Positions 37,001 to 48,364 of a stretch of 64,000 bases of DNA are shown here, piece by piece. A program made the position numbers and the translations under genes. Each line of letters starts with the position of its first letter. The first letter of the stretch is position 1. The stretch covers positions 186,001 to 250,000 of the forward strand of contig CAJNOL010000062.1 of the NCBI GenBank assembly GCA_905250125.1. The letters are read 5' to 3'. The DNA is from Rotaria sordida. Its lineage: Eukaryota > Rotifera > Eurotatoria > Philodinida > Philodinidae. The notes beneath the pieces are model-generated. The model was not told the origin of the DNA. It ran no database searches and was given only the letters and a program-made list of their open reading frames with translations.

Positions 37001-40000
37001 TAAGGATAAAACCTACTATTGTCCGGGTCATATGAGAGCAGATACCAGATAACTTTGGATTGATCTGAACAACACCATGTTTTATCTGTATAATAGTAAA
37101 GAAAAGCTACCAGCTCACCTTCCAGGTCATACGAGATCCCGGTAGCTTTTTTTTTATTATTGTCCAGATAAAACATGGTGTTGTTTAGGCCAATCCAAGG
37201 TTATCTGGTATCCGCTCTCATATGACCCGGACAATAGTAGGTTTTATCCTTACCATAGGACTCTATCAAAATGGGTCTTTCGGCCAGACTGAGCAACCCC
37301 ATATATTAGCTATTTGAAAGTATCCTAATCGATTAATCGCTTTTTAATCGAAACATTATGCATAACGTAGACATTAATGAGATATTAATACTGTGAAAAC
37401 AGTTTGACCGCTTAGCTTATTCTTGCAGAGATACTGGATTTTTATGATATTTTTCAAGTTAATATCATGATTCCTTTCGTGAATGCTAAGGAAACTGATT
37501 TTCGAATTTTAATTTGAAACTTTACATCGAGACAGATCTTAACTAGAATAGTTTATTGGAAAAGCTTCAGATTTTTTTTCGTTATTTCTATTCTAAAATA
37601 CGACTATTGTAAAAAGCATGTCATTTGCGTCAACCATACACTTACTGACAGATTTGATATTCTCGTTTCAAGAAAGGAGGTAATCAAAAGACTTGAAACT
37701 TTTGCAATAAACGTATCTCGTCAAAATCTGTCTTTGTACAAAGTTTCAAATTGATATTCTAAAATCAGATTTTCCGGAGTTCTTCGTACGAGCACAATAT
37801 CATCTTCTACACTACTGTAAAATACTACATCTCTGCAATAATACAGTAAGGACCAGAACTCTTTTCACGATATTCATAGTTCATTATATGCATGTAGTTC
37901 TGAATCAAAATCAATTAATCAATTGAGAGACTCTTTTCGTAATTTAGTCACTAACACGGCTTGTTCTAAAGCATTGAGAGTTTCATGATTGTTATTAAAT
38001 TAAATATGATATTCTAATTTATATAGTTTTAGAAATAAGTAGTTGTAAAAACTTGAAGAACATGACGGATTTAAATATTCTTTTCGATGTACTTTGACCC
38101 ATACTTATTAGTAATTGAAACGTGATATACATGTAATTTTTGTTTTTCTAAAAACGAGATCGTGAAAGATAATCTTTTTCTCTTATCTAATGTACTTACA
38201 ATAATGATGAATCAGTTTTTCACTACTGTTATGTTTTTCGACTATAATGATTCATCGAGAAACCTCGTGCCTTACTGAAGTATAGACTTAAATAAGAAAA
38301 TGATAAATTATTGTACAAAAACATATGTATTGAAAGAGAATATCAGACTGAAGAGTTCTTGAACAAAAAACAAAAGAAATCTTTTTCTTAAAATTCTATG
38401 TTAATTCTATGTTAATCTAAATATTTTTCTTAAGATCGTCATTATGAAGTTTATTTTGAATCAAGTGATAAATCATCTCCAAATTTATTAAATATTGATA
38501 ATCTATTATCATTATGTAAAAAACAATATGAACTTGTTGAATTATTTCAATTACATTCAACATGTCATTATACATTACCAGAAATGGTTGCTTATTTTTC
38601 TAATAAATCAGATTGTCGACAATTAAATGCAAATGATATAAACATTTTTATTGATCGTATACAACGTTGTCATGCATTATATGATACTGGTCTTCTTCGT
38701 TTAGCCGGTTTAAATCGTTATCGTGCTGCACCAATCGATTTATTTCAATATGATTCGTGTTTTCGATATAATTTTACATTTTTAACATTAGAATATTTAC
38801 TAGATAAAACATTTTTATCAACAAATCAAACACGTTATACAGCTATGTGGTTTTTAAAACCAACTAAACCAATAATAACTGCTAATGGAAGTGAAATTCA
38901 TAATGCAAATTCTGCACATGATTTATTTATTGAACATTTTTATCAAAATCCAAAATTTGATGATGATAAAACACGAGTATCTGCATTAAATTTTATGGAT
39001 ATTCGAATTCCTTCAGCTATGAAACAAATTCGTGCTGATATGTTTTTTGTTATATTAGCTATATCATTAATTGTTGGAGTAAGTTTAGACAAAAAAGAAA
39101 AATTAAATTAAATTAAATTTCTGATTTTTGTTTTTTAAGGTGACAATCATTTATCTTCGCTCAATAACTGTGGCATTAATGACAAATATATGTGTAGTTT
39201 TATCATTTGCTTGTGCTTATTTTTCATATAAAATAATTTTTGGTATTGATTTATTTCCATATATAAATTTAATGGCAACATTTATTTTAATTGGCATATC
39301 ATGTGATAATGTATTTGTTATATTTGATGCATGGTATTCAGAAAAATTAGATATTTATAATGAAGCACGTTTACGAAGTCGTTCTGTAGAATTTTATGGA
39401 AAATTAACCGATAAACAAGAAAAACAATATCGTCGTGATCGAGAATATACAGCAGCAATATTAAGAAAGCGTTTAATAGCAAGAAATGATTCTGAACAAC
39501 ATCAAAAAGATCAAACTGGAGAAGAAGAACATTTTGATTCAATTAAAAATACAGATTTAATACGGATGATGAAAGTCAATGATGAACAAATGATACAAAT
39601 GCTAATAGGAGTTTTAAGACATGCAGCAGCTAGTGTTTTTGTAACAAGTTTTACAACATCAGCAGCGTTTTTTACGAATATGATATCACGTATTGCTTAT
39701 GTACAGTTATTTGGTTTATTTATGGTAAGTTTTTACTTACAAACAAAAAAAAAAACAATCGTTCAATTAGAAATTCTGAGTTTGAATGTTATTGATGGGA
39801 GAAAATCTAGTCATAAACAGATAATAGGCTTTGAGAATCTTTTCGAGTTTAATGATAATCAGAGAAATTTCATAGATTCTTCAAAAAAAAAAATCCCAGA
39901 TTTATTAATCAACTTTCTATAGAATTTATCTAATTTGATATATTTGAATTAATGAAGAGTTGTCAATATAAACATTTTCTATGTCAGAAAAAAACTGATG

Positions 40001-43000
40001 ATTAATTGAAAGGAATATTAATGGATTTTGACTTGTGTTGCTTTCTATTTATAGAATGTAGGAATCTGCACTTTTGGTGTAAATACCGAACATTGAGTCA
40101 TTGACACAGGAGTCCATTGGGTCACTGATTGCACTAGTATCGGTATTCAGTAAACTGAAAGTTCACATTCCTAGGCAGATTGATTGAGGAAGGATTTAAT
40201 GAACAAATATTTTATCTTTTACGTATCATTAATAGAATAGTAGCGTAACCAAATAAGATAGGAATAGTTGAGCCTTTTCTCCACTAGGCAAAGTCCGGGC
40301 ATCCGAGTCCTTCATACTTCAAATTCTGATTTCGTCACTATAATAGTATATGGAATTTCAAAATTCGATGTTTTCTCTATGATTGATAGAATTTAGAGAT
40401 GATCACCAAAATGTTAAGCTACCTTAAAGAGTTTTCATGTTTCAATATAGTAATTGACCTATCAAGATATTGACCTGACATAGTTTTCCAAATATTGACT
40501 CAAAGCTATTTAGATTTCAATATTTAACTTTTGGAAAAATATGATGAACAATATTATAACGATTACTGAGAAAATCAAGAACAAATGATATGTTATAGAA
40601 AAATCTATAGAAGCTACTGATATGAATAAAACCTAAGAGAAATACTCTCTGTTTATACATGACGCAACAATAAGATCATAGAAGACTACTCTCAAAGTTT
40701 TCTCTACAGAAAAAAAAAATTAAATGAAAAAAATATTATTTCAGATTTTGTACAACACGATCTAAAAATAGTGTTGAAGTATTTAGAGTAAGAATTTGCA
40801 TCTTTCCTCATCATAGACTACATATCAATAATGGCTTGTAACAATATACCACCAACTTCCTTATTGTGTTTAGTAGAGGATTCAGTAAAAGTATGGTCAA
40901 GAAATGTATTGTAAAATAGATAGAATGATACAATCTTCCTATAATTAGCAACAGCAGCTACATCGTATATCAGATTTTAATCTTGCAAAAAAGCTTTTTC
41001 AAACTTCAGATAATAATAAATCTCTATAACCTAATTGATATTCCAGAAAAACAAATTTCTTTTTTTCTTTATTGTTTTTGTTTTGCAAATAGGGACTTTG
41101 TATATTATTTAATTTTCTAATGAATGTAACAATGATTGTATCATTTGTAATTGTATATGAAAAAATTTGTGAACCTCTATCAGCTCGTTTTGGTTTATTT
41201 AATCATTTTCCTGAAGTATTTGATAAAATAATGATAACATTAACTCGTCTTAATCATGCTATATTTACTGTTTATATTCCACGTATTATAATAAAACTTC
41301 GTTATATTTTAATAATAATTTTTTTAATACTTGGTATTGTTGGTTTATTTATTGTTTTTTATCATCCAAAATTAACTCCACCAAAATCTCGTCGTTATCA
41401 ATTTTTTCAATTATCACATCCATTTGAACGTTTTGAATATCAAATGCGTGATGAATTTTTATCTTATATTAATGAAGATAAAGATAATATAACAAATCCT
41501 TTATTAGTATTTATATTTGGTATTGAAGATACTGATTTAGTACATCCATTTAATCCTGATCAACAACGATATATTGATAATGATAATTTAGTTTATAATA
41601 AAAAAATTGATTTTTATGATCCAGATACATTACGATGGTTTGATACATTTTTAAAAGATCTTAATCGAAGTGAATTATTTACTAATGTTCAAGACACTTA
41701 CGCACACTGGTTAACAATTGGTAAGAGAAAAATAATGACGAAATTTTATATTTGAATAAAATTTCGTTTTTTTTTTTGTATTTTTAATAGGTCAATTATT
41801 ACGTGGATTTTTAACATCAAATTCAAATAATGATATAAAATATAATGAAAATGAATTTTTTGTTCCATCAACACGTAATGATACAATGATTGCAATGAAT
41901 CGTTTATTTAGATTTGTTAGTGATTCTAAACAAGTTTTATCATCAAATGATGGCAATCGTGGAAGTGATAATTTTCGACTTGGATTTTTACCTGATCCTA
42001 AAACATATTATTTACGTGCATTTTTATTTCTTGTTAATATGAATGTTACATTTGATACATTTTCTGTTCAACATGCTTATTATCAAAAATTAGAAGAATA
42101 TTTTGATAAACGTTTAGAACAATTAGAATTATCTGAAGGTTTAAATGGACATGTTTATGAACAAGTTAAACATGGGTAAGAAAAAGTTTTATTGATAATT
42201 TAAAAACAAAGTGCTTTATTACAAAAAAAAAAAAAAGGGAAATGAAATTTGAAAAAAAATAAGTTCGATTGTCAATAACCTAGTATTGTTCTCTTTGTCA
42301 GTCGGTTCACGTGGTTTTGGAGAGAGAGAACATTTCACATGAACCACCGTTTATACACAAAACAAAAAAGCGACATAAGCTCATATATATTCTAATTTGA
42401 GATTTTCATCAAGTAGCAATAAACAATTATTTAAGAAATCTACTATAATGTTAAAGTAATATCTTTATTTTCGCTTTGTTATTAAATAACGCGATAGTAA
42501 TACTCATCTTACATTCGAACCTTTTGATTTTAAGTTGAAGAAAAGCTAGTATATTTGATTTAAATTAAAAGTTATATTAGAAAACTGATATAGAAAAAAT
42601 AAAATCATCTTTTATTTATTAAGACTTATAAATTATCAATACATTCGATTTTATTTTAATTTGAAACAATCGATTATTGAAAATAATATTTCAATAGGTT
42701 TATTTCAAATTAAGATAAGATTCTTCTAATGAAATGATAATAGCAAAGTTAGTTCTGTGCTCCGTAGCTTTATAGTCGTCTTATCTATGAGTCATAGTCC
42801 AGGGACAAAATTTATCTTTTTCGAACTTGATTCTACTGGACTTTCATCAATGGTTGAATCTAGTGAAATCTTAATGTAATCAATAAATTTTAACAAGATT
42901 TCGGAAACTCACTTTCTAAAAATATCTTATGATCATATACAAAAATTTTCGTCATATCATGGTTCTATATTTTAGAAGCTGAATTTTGCAAAATGAAAAT

Positions 43001-44902
43001 TCATATTTGAGATGATCCTACTAAGACTAAAAGAATTCGTGCTTGTAAATCCTTCTTCTGATGTTATAGCTATATTTTAGATTTCCTCGTATCTGCTATT
43101 ATGAAGTATACATAGAGATATTTTGTTGAAAAACTTACTCAAGTGTCCATAGGGCAAGAAGAAAGATCCATGAACACGAATTCTTGTGAGCTTTGTCTTA
43201 TCTCAATAAGATCTACCTAATGTGATGAGACTCATTTCAAAAGTGATAAATCACTTTACAACGTTCATTTGTCAATTGAAGTTCATCATAGGTGGGCAAC
43301 TCATATTTTGAATACATTCGTTTATTAATCAAAGTGATAATTTGATCGAAATTTGTTCTTTCTTTTTCAACTTACATTACACAAAGTTTCATTGTTAGCT
43401 TTCTATCGATATAAACAATAATTGTTTTCGTTCTACAACACAGAAGAATCTGAATTGATTCATCATGAAACAAGAATAAAATTGTTATAGTAAAAGTATT
43501 AAATATAGAACATTTAACAAGTTAATCTTAGTCATGAATATAAAAGTTCCGAAAGTAACATTATTAGTATCCATAAAGAAGCATAATTGAAAATTATACA
43601 TGTGTGTAATATATCAGATACTCTACTATAGTGCCCATTGAATGCAAAGTTTTTGGACTCGATTGAACATCGTACTTTGATGTTTCCAATGAAATCTTCT
43701 AATTGGAATTTTCTTTTGTATTCATTGATTAGCGCGCATTCTACATATATTTCTTAGACGACTAGAGCCCATCAAACTCTACCCTACTAAAAAAAAAGTT
43801 TTCGCTAAGTTCGAAACTAAAATAAATTATATCAATATATTTTACATTTCGTATATCAAAGACATTATCGCTAACGTATCTATATTAATCTTATGTTTAT
43901 TTTAGTTGGTTTGTTTCATCTCAATTTTTATTTTATGATTTAATGCGTGAAGTTATTCGTGGTACATATACATCTTTAATATTTTCTATGGTATTTGCAT
44001 TTTTTGTACTTTTATTAACATCTGGAAATGTTGTAATAACATTATATGCTATGATAACAATAACATTTATAATAGCTGATACTGTTGCAATATTTGTATT
44101 ATGTGGTTGGGAATTAAATATTCTTGAAACAATTATTATTATTATGAGTGTTGGTCTTAGTGTAGATTTTAGTAAGAAAAATATTGTTTATTTGTTTGTT
44201 TGCTTTTTTTTTTAAAGTAAACTTTAAATTTTTTTTAATAGCTGTACATTATGGTGTTGCTTATATAAAAGCTGATTGGGAAAAATATCAGGCACATATT
44301 CGAAGAACATCAAATGCATTAAAATTATTTCATTTAAATAATGGAAATCCAATAGAACAGTTATTATTAGAACAAGTACCTCAAAAAACAAAAAAATTAT
44401 CTCAACCATCATTATTTAAACGTATTAAAATTTGGCATAAAAAAGGAAATTTACAACGTTTTCGTCGTATTAAAAATAGTCTTATTCGTGTTGGTTCAGC
44501 TGTATTTATAGCTGGTTTTACATCATTTCTTGCTGGTTTATCAATGTCACCAAGCAAATTAACATCATTTTCACAAATGGGATTTTTTCTTATGTTAATT
44601 ATGTTTATTAGTTGGTTATATGCAACATGGTTTTTTCTACCATTACTTTCATTTATTGGACCAATTGATAAATTTGCTGATATACCGTAAGATATTCAAA
44701 ATAAAATTTGACTTTTTTTTTTTTTTGTTTTTCTGTATTTTATTTATTTAAAAAAACATGTTTTTTTTTTTTGTTGATTAGATTTAGTAAATTATGTCGA
44801 TGTACTAAACCATCATCAACAAATATAGTAGAAACTTTAACAACTAATGAAGATGAACAACAACATTCAAAAGCAAAATTAAATGATGAACAACCAATTT
44901 AA
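34052..44902 (+). CDS. Dispatched-family RND/sterol-sensing-domain protein
   Basis: Twelve-pass RND-type membrane protein; animal Dispatched exports lipid-modified Hedgehog from the producing cell. Eleven exons: 34052-34112, 34304-34412, 36325-36448, 36496-36922, 38435-39078, 39140-39724, 41093-41720, 41791-42175, 43906-44171, 44242-44686, 44782-44902 (1264 aa, phases close). Marks: CWFCEWYSTFVVKHSWCFLL, then TM1, then LLRDLPDFNDPTKGFVPRGK, the Dispatched version of the PDF.DP..GF.PRG block. The first extracellular domain lies in exons 4-5 (with an acidic insert near 36680-36720 and several Cys). The sterol-sensing domain lies in exons 5-7, with TM4 GISCDNVFVIFDAW (residues 508-521). The second extracellular domain lies in exons 7-9, and TM10 reads MSVGLSVDFTVHYGVAY (D1075). 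The TM4 pair is D511-N512, not D-D. Introns 2, 4, 6 and 8 are 1.4-1.9 kb; 4 and 6 are rich in repeats. The C-tail is short and polar. Confidence 0.92.
36946..37306. repeat. Well-conserved hairpin element in Dispatched intron 4
   Basis: About 360 bp; arms of about 150 nt differ at few positions and surround a loop of about 30 nt. Examples: AAGGATAAAACCTACTATTG with TCCGGGTCATATGAGAGC against GCTCTCATATGACCCGGA with CAATAGTAGGTTTTATCCTT; ACAACACCATGTTTTATCTG against CAGATAAAACATGGTGTTGT; AAGCTACC against GGTAGCTT. The ends read ATATATGGAGTTGACCAGTC and the complement of ATATATGGGGTTGCTCAGTC. High arm identity implies recent origin or gene conversion. It starts about 20 nt inside the intron, close to the exon 4 donor. 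Confidence 0.92.
37328..37935. repeat. Fold-back repeat, family FB1, in Dispatched intron 4
   Basis: About 600 bp with arms of about 230 nt: TTCTTGCAGAGATACTGG against CATCTCTGCAATAATACAGTAAG, GATTTTCGAATTTTAATTTGAAACTTT against AAAGTTTCAAATTGATATTCTAAAATC, and AGACAGATCTTAACTAG against CGTCAAAATCTGTCTTTG. The centre (TATTCTAAAATACGACTATTG, AAGCATGTC) recurs in 61550-62395. It lies 20 nt after the previous hairpin, so one intron carries two. Confidence 0.8.
40058..40176. repeat. MITE M1 in Dispatched intron 6
   Basis: About 119 bp with terminal inverted repeats of about 30 nt: TAGGAATCTGCACTTTTGGTG with TAAATACCGA on the left, and the complement of TCGGTATTCAGTAAACTG with AAAGTTCACATTCCTA on the right. 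The middle is GAGTCATTGACACAGG. It is related to 26692-26805 and to the ends of 31122-31582. Confidence 0.8.
40790..41000 (+). repeat. Dispersed repeat R4, copy in Dispatched intron 6
   Basis: CATATCAATAATGGC, AAAATAGATAGAATGATACAATC and ATTAGCAACAGCAGCTACATCGTAT with TTTTAATCT recur in the same order at 54345-54520 in CDK12 intron 4. Non-coding. Confidence 0.65.
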
Positions 44903-45552
44903 TGTGCTTATTTCCTTTGTGTTATTTTATTTTTTTGTTTAACACCATTTGTCTTTCGTTAATCTCGAAAAAAGAAAAAACATAATTTACATCAATTGAA
45001 ATAGCTTGAAGGGTGCTTATCTTTTTTTTTTCAATAGGTAGATCAGATATTCTTTTGGTATCCATACACAAAAGAAAAAATGAACTCTTCTTAATTATCT
45101 TTTGCATTTTTTTGTTGATTTGATACGTGCAACAATAAAAATCATCTTCTCACGTGTCGTCGTTTTTCCTTTATATCATATTTTAGTAGAGAATGTTTTC
45201 TTTGTATTAATTGTTTGTTTGTTTTTTAGAATCTATGTATCTGTGTATTGGTTTCGTGTTTTTTTCTATTCATTATGTATATGCGTTTTTGTCTAATGTG
45301 GTAGTCGGAAAAAAATAATTGTTAGTTTGGAATTTCTTATTTCTGGGTTTTTTATGTTTTCTTGTCTTCCTAATATTTGCAAAAAAAAAAAAATATATAT
45401 ACATATGATATGATTATATCATACGAGTTAAGTGAATATAATGAAAATTTTTATGTGATTAGCGAACGTGTGTAGTTTAGTTGGATGTGTGTATGATAAT
45501 TTTTGTCGTTTCGCAAAATTTAACTTTGTATATGGTTTAATAAATATATATA

Positions 45553-46306
45553 TATAGGCGTGAACAGCCGAACTGGTACCCCCGATCTTATTATTTTCTT
45601 AATGTTTCTTCAAGTATATATTACAAAAGTGTGATCCTTTTACTACTTATAGTGTACATATAATACTAGCGATCTGTTATTATTGAAGCTCTATGTCTTA
45701 TAAGAAACGAGAGTTGTGAAGCATATCCTTATAATCATATTATAAAAGATTCTTCGTATGAAATTTTTTTCATTCGTATCAATTTTACTAAATATTTAAA
45801 ACAACATGAAGTATTAGCAGCAGAACTTTATTAGCAAGTATATTTAATATCTCATGTTGTATGCTTATGAATAGAATAGTTAGTTCAGTTCATATTACAT
45901 TAAGTGAAAGCAACAAGTACGGCAACGCTAATTTTATGAAAGTCATCGATAATTTCTATGTAAACACGATTCAAAATGTCACAAGATTCATAAATGTACA
46001 ACAGCATACGTTAGCTATACTTGCTACTAAAGTTCTGCTGCTAATACTTCATGTTGTTTTAAATATTTAGTAAAATTGATGCAACTGAAAAAAATTTCAT
46101 ACGGAGTATCTTTTATAATATGATTATAAGGATATGTTTCACAACTCTTGTTTTTAATAAGACATAGAGCTTCAATAATAACAGATCGCTAGTATTATAT
46201 GTATACTATAAGTAGCAAAAGAATCATATTTTTCTAATATATACTTGAAGAGACATTAAAAAAATAAGATCGGAATACTAATCCGACTGTTCACGCTCAT
46301 ATATCT
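45553..46306. mobile_element. Fold-back element with arms of about 285 bp
   Basis: About 754 bp. The left arm (45555-45840) and right arm (46016-46303) are inverted copies: GGCGTGAACAGCCGAACTGG against CCGACTGTTCACGC; CCCGATCTTATTATTTTCTTAATG against CATTAAAAAAATAAGATCGG; TACTAGCGATCTGTTATTATTG against CAATAATAACAGATCGCTAGTA; ATTTAAAACAACATGAAGTATTAGCAGCAGAACTTTA against TAAAGTTCTGCTGCTAATACTTCATGTTGTTTTAAAT. The centre is about 175 nt with no transposase. The ends lie in TA-rich DNA, so a target duplication cannot be defined. It resembles a long-TIR non-autonomous DNA transposon. Confidence 0.88.
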
Positions 46307-46687
46307 AGATTTTGAATATATGTTATATAGTAATTCTGCGATTATTGAAAATATTTACTTTTGTTTGTTAACATTAATGAATATTCTTCTTCCAATTTTT
46401 GTTTTCTTTTTTTATTGTACATTGTTTTTTTTTTAAATGATAATTAAGGTTTTCTTTTTGTCGATACTTTTTTTTTTGCCATTGTGATGTTTATTTGAAT
46501 CTCAAATAGATGGACTAATGGTGAAAGGTCATTCGTTTGAAGTATGTCTTTATTCAAATTGAATTGATATGTTTTCTATTTCATTGAAAGATAAATATAA
46601 AGATCTTGAAAAATTCTATAAAGAATAGGAGACCTTCATTATAGCTGTAAGCATTGTTATTTTAACCTTATTTCATATTATGATAAA

Positions 46688-46770
46688 TCAGAAGTGGTTA
46701 AGTGAATGCTTCACAACGAAGTGTGTTTGCTTGATTAGAAAAGAAAACCTTGGGTTCGAATATTAATGTT
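46688..46770 (+). ncRNA. tRNA-like remnant (possible tRNA pseudogene or SINE head)
   Basis: TGGTTAAGTGAATGC at 46695 resembles a pol III A box, and GGTTCGAATAT at 46753 resembles a B box (GGTTCGANTCC), at the spacing of a long-variable-arm tRNA (Ser/Leu type). The acceptor and T stems do not pair well (TTGGGTTCGAATATTAA), so this is not a functional tRNA. A chance match cannot be excluded. Confidence 0.3.
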
Positions 46771-47157
46771 ATAATAATAAGTTCAATGTTGAATAATGTT
46801 TGAACAGGGAATTTTTTTGAACTGAAATAACTAACAGTAATCAAAAAAAAAATGAATTGACATTCTCAACATATTACTAATTTAATAATTATAGTAGTAA
46901 ATTTATTCCAGTTTCAATCGAAAACTAAGAAGTCTAAAATTCAAAACATTCGATTTACTCATCATAAATAAAAATTATTAAAAGTTCAGATGAAATATTT
47001 TATTAAAATTCTTAGATATACTTATTAAAATTTCAATGTGAACTTATTTAGCAGAAAAAAAAAACAATCATTTCAAAAACAACTCAAGAACAAATCTTTT
47101 TATATTATAACTTAATGTTAATATGCTAAAAAATCCTAAGAAGCAAAAATAATTTTT

Positions 47158-48364
47158 TTAACTTTGAATAAGTTCATTAATTTTGTTAATAAATTGATCA
47201 ATATCATTTTCAGTTGTATCAAATGAACACATTAATCGAACTTCACAATTTTTAATTCTCCACATATAAAATGGAAATATTGTTGATAATGGTTCATACC
47301 AATCTTTTGGTATTTCAAGAAAAATAGCATTTGTTTCCACAGGTTTTGTTATACGTATTAATTGTTTATTAGTTTTTTCCGAAATTAATTCAAGACGTTT
47401 TTTTAATAATTGTGCCATTGAATTTGAATATTCACTGGATTTTTTCCATAAATCATTTTTTAATAAAGTTAAAAATTGTATAGCTATAAAACGTTGTTTA
47501 GATGCTAATTGCATTACTTGTTTATGACGATATTTTAATGGACTAATTGTATTACCATTAGTTTGAATTAATGATTGATTAAAAACAATCACAGCTTCAC
47601 CATACATTAAACCAGCCTAAATTAAAAGATAAATATTAGACATATTTATATTTTATTAAATATTTACTTTAGTACCACCTAATGAAAGAATATCAACACC
47701 AACCAATGTTGTTATATCACGTAGATTACAATTTAATGATGATGCAGCATTAAATAATCGTGCACCATCAATGTCTAAAATTGATAAATAAAATTTAAGA
47801 ATAAAAAAAAACAACAAAAAAAGATTTACGAAAATATAAATTATATTTTTTAGCTAAATTTGATAATTGTTTAAGTTCATTAATTGTATAGACAGTTCCA
47901 TATTCTGTTGGTTGTGCTATTGTTAACATTCGTGGTTGAGCTGCATGCATATCACCAATACGATCTAATTTTTCTTCAATTATATCAATATTTATTTTTC
48001 CATTTTCATCAGTTGGTATAGATATTAATCGTACACCAGCTACTGTTTCGGGACATGTTGATTCATCACAAATTATATGTGAAATATCCGCACAAAGAAC
48101 AGCATGATAAGAATGAGTGCAAGAAAGAATTGAAAGTATATTAGCACCAGTACCATTAAAAACAAAATAAACATCAGGTGATGGATCATCTGATGAAGAA
48201 TTAAATATTTCTTGAATTACAAGACGTACTTCATGTGAAATATCATCATGACCATAAGCACGTGCATGTGAATTTGATAGAGCTTCTTTTGATAATGCAG
48301 ATACTATTTCAGGTAAAACTCCAGCATAATTATCCGAAGCAAATGCTCGCATTGGATTCGCCAT
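47158..48364 (-). CDS. Low-specificity L-threonine aldolase, bacterial type
   Basis: PLP enzyme cleaving L-threonine or L-allo-threonine to glycine and acetaldehyde. Three minus-strand exons: 48364-47830, 47774-47668, 47616-47158 (366 aa, full length for the family). Marks: FASDNYAGVLPEIVSAL at the N-terminus, ARAYGHDD, FVFNGTGANILSI (cofactor phosphate loop), ADISHIICDE (stacking His), AQPTEYGTVY, HIDGARLFNA (Asp binding the pyridine N), and LSLGGTKAG with the Schiff-base lysine K214. It also has KQVMQLASKQRF and a C-terminal RLMCSFDTTENDI. This is the FASDN..G..PE subgroup found in Pseudomonas and other bacteria, not the RSDTVT type of yeast GLY1 or E. coli LtaE. Introns are short GT-AG, so it is a resident nuclear gene. 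Horizontal origin is likely but needs a tree. Confidence 0.92.

Larger units (their letters stand above)
44903..47157. other. Convergent interval between Dispatched and threonine aldolase genes
   Basis: 2.25 kb holding both 3' regions. T-rich sequence at 44903-45540 (Dispatched 3' side), a 750-bp fold-back at 45553-46306, a tRNA-like remnant near 46690-46770, then AT-rich sequence to the aldolase stop. No supported gene. Confidence 0.6.
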
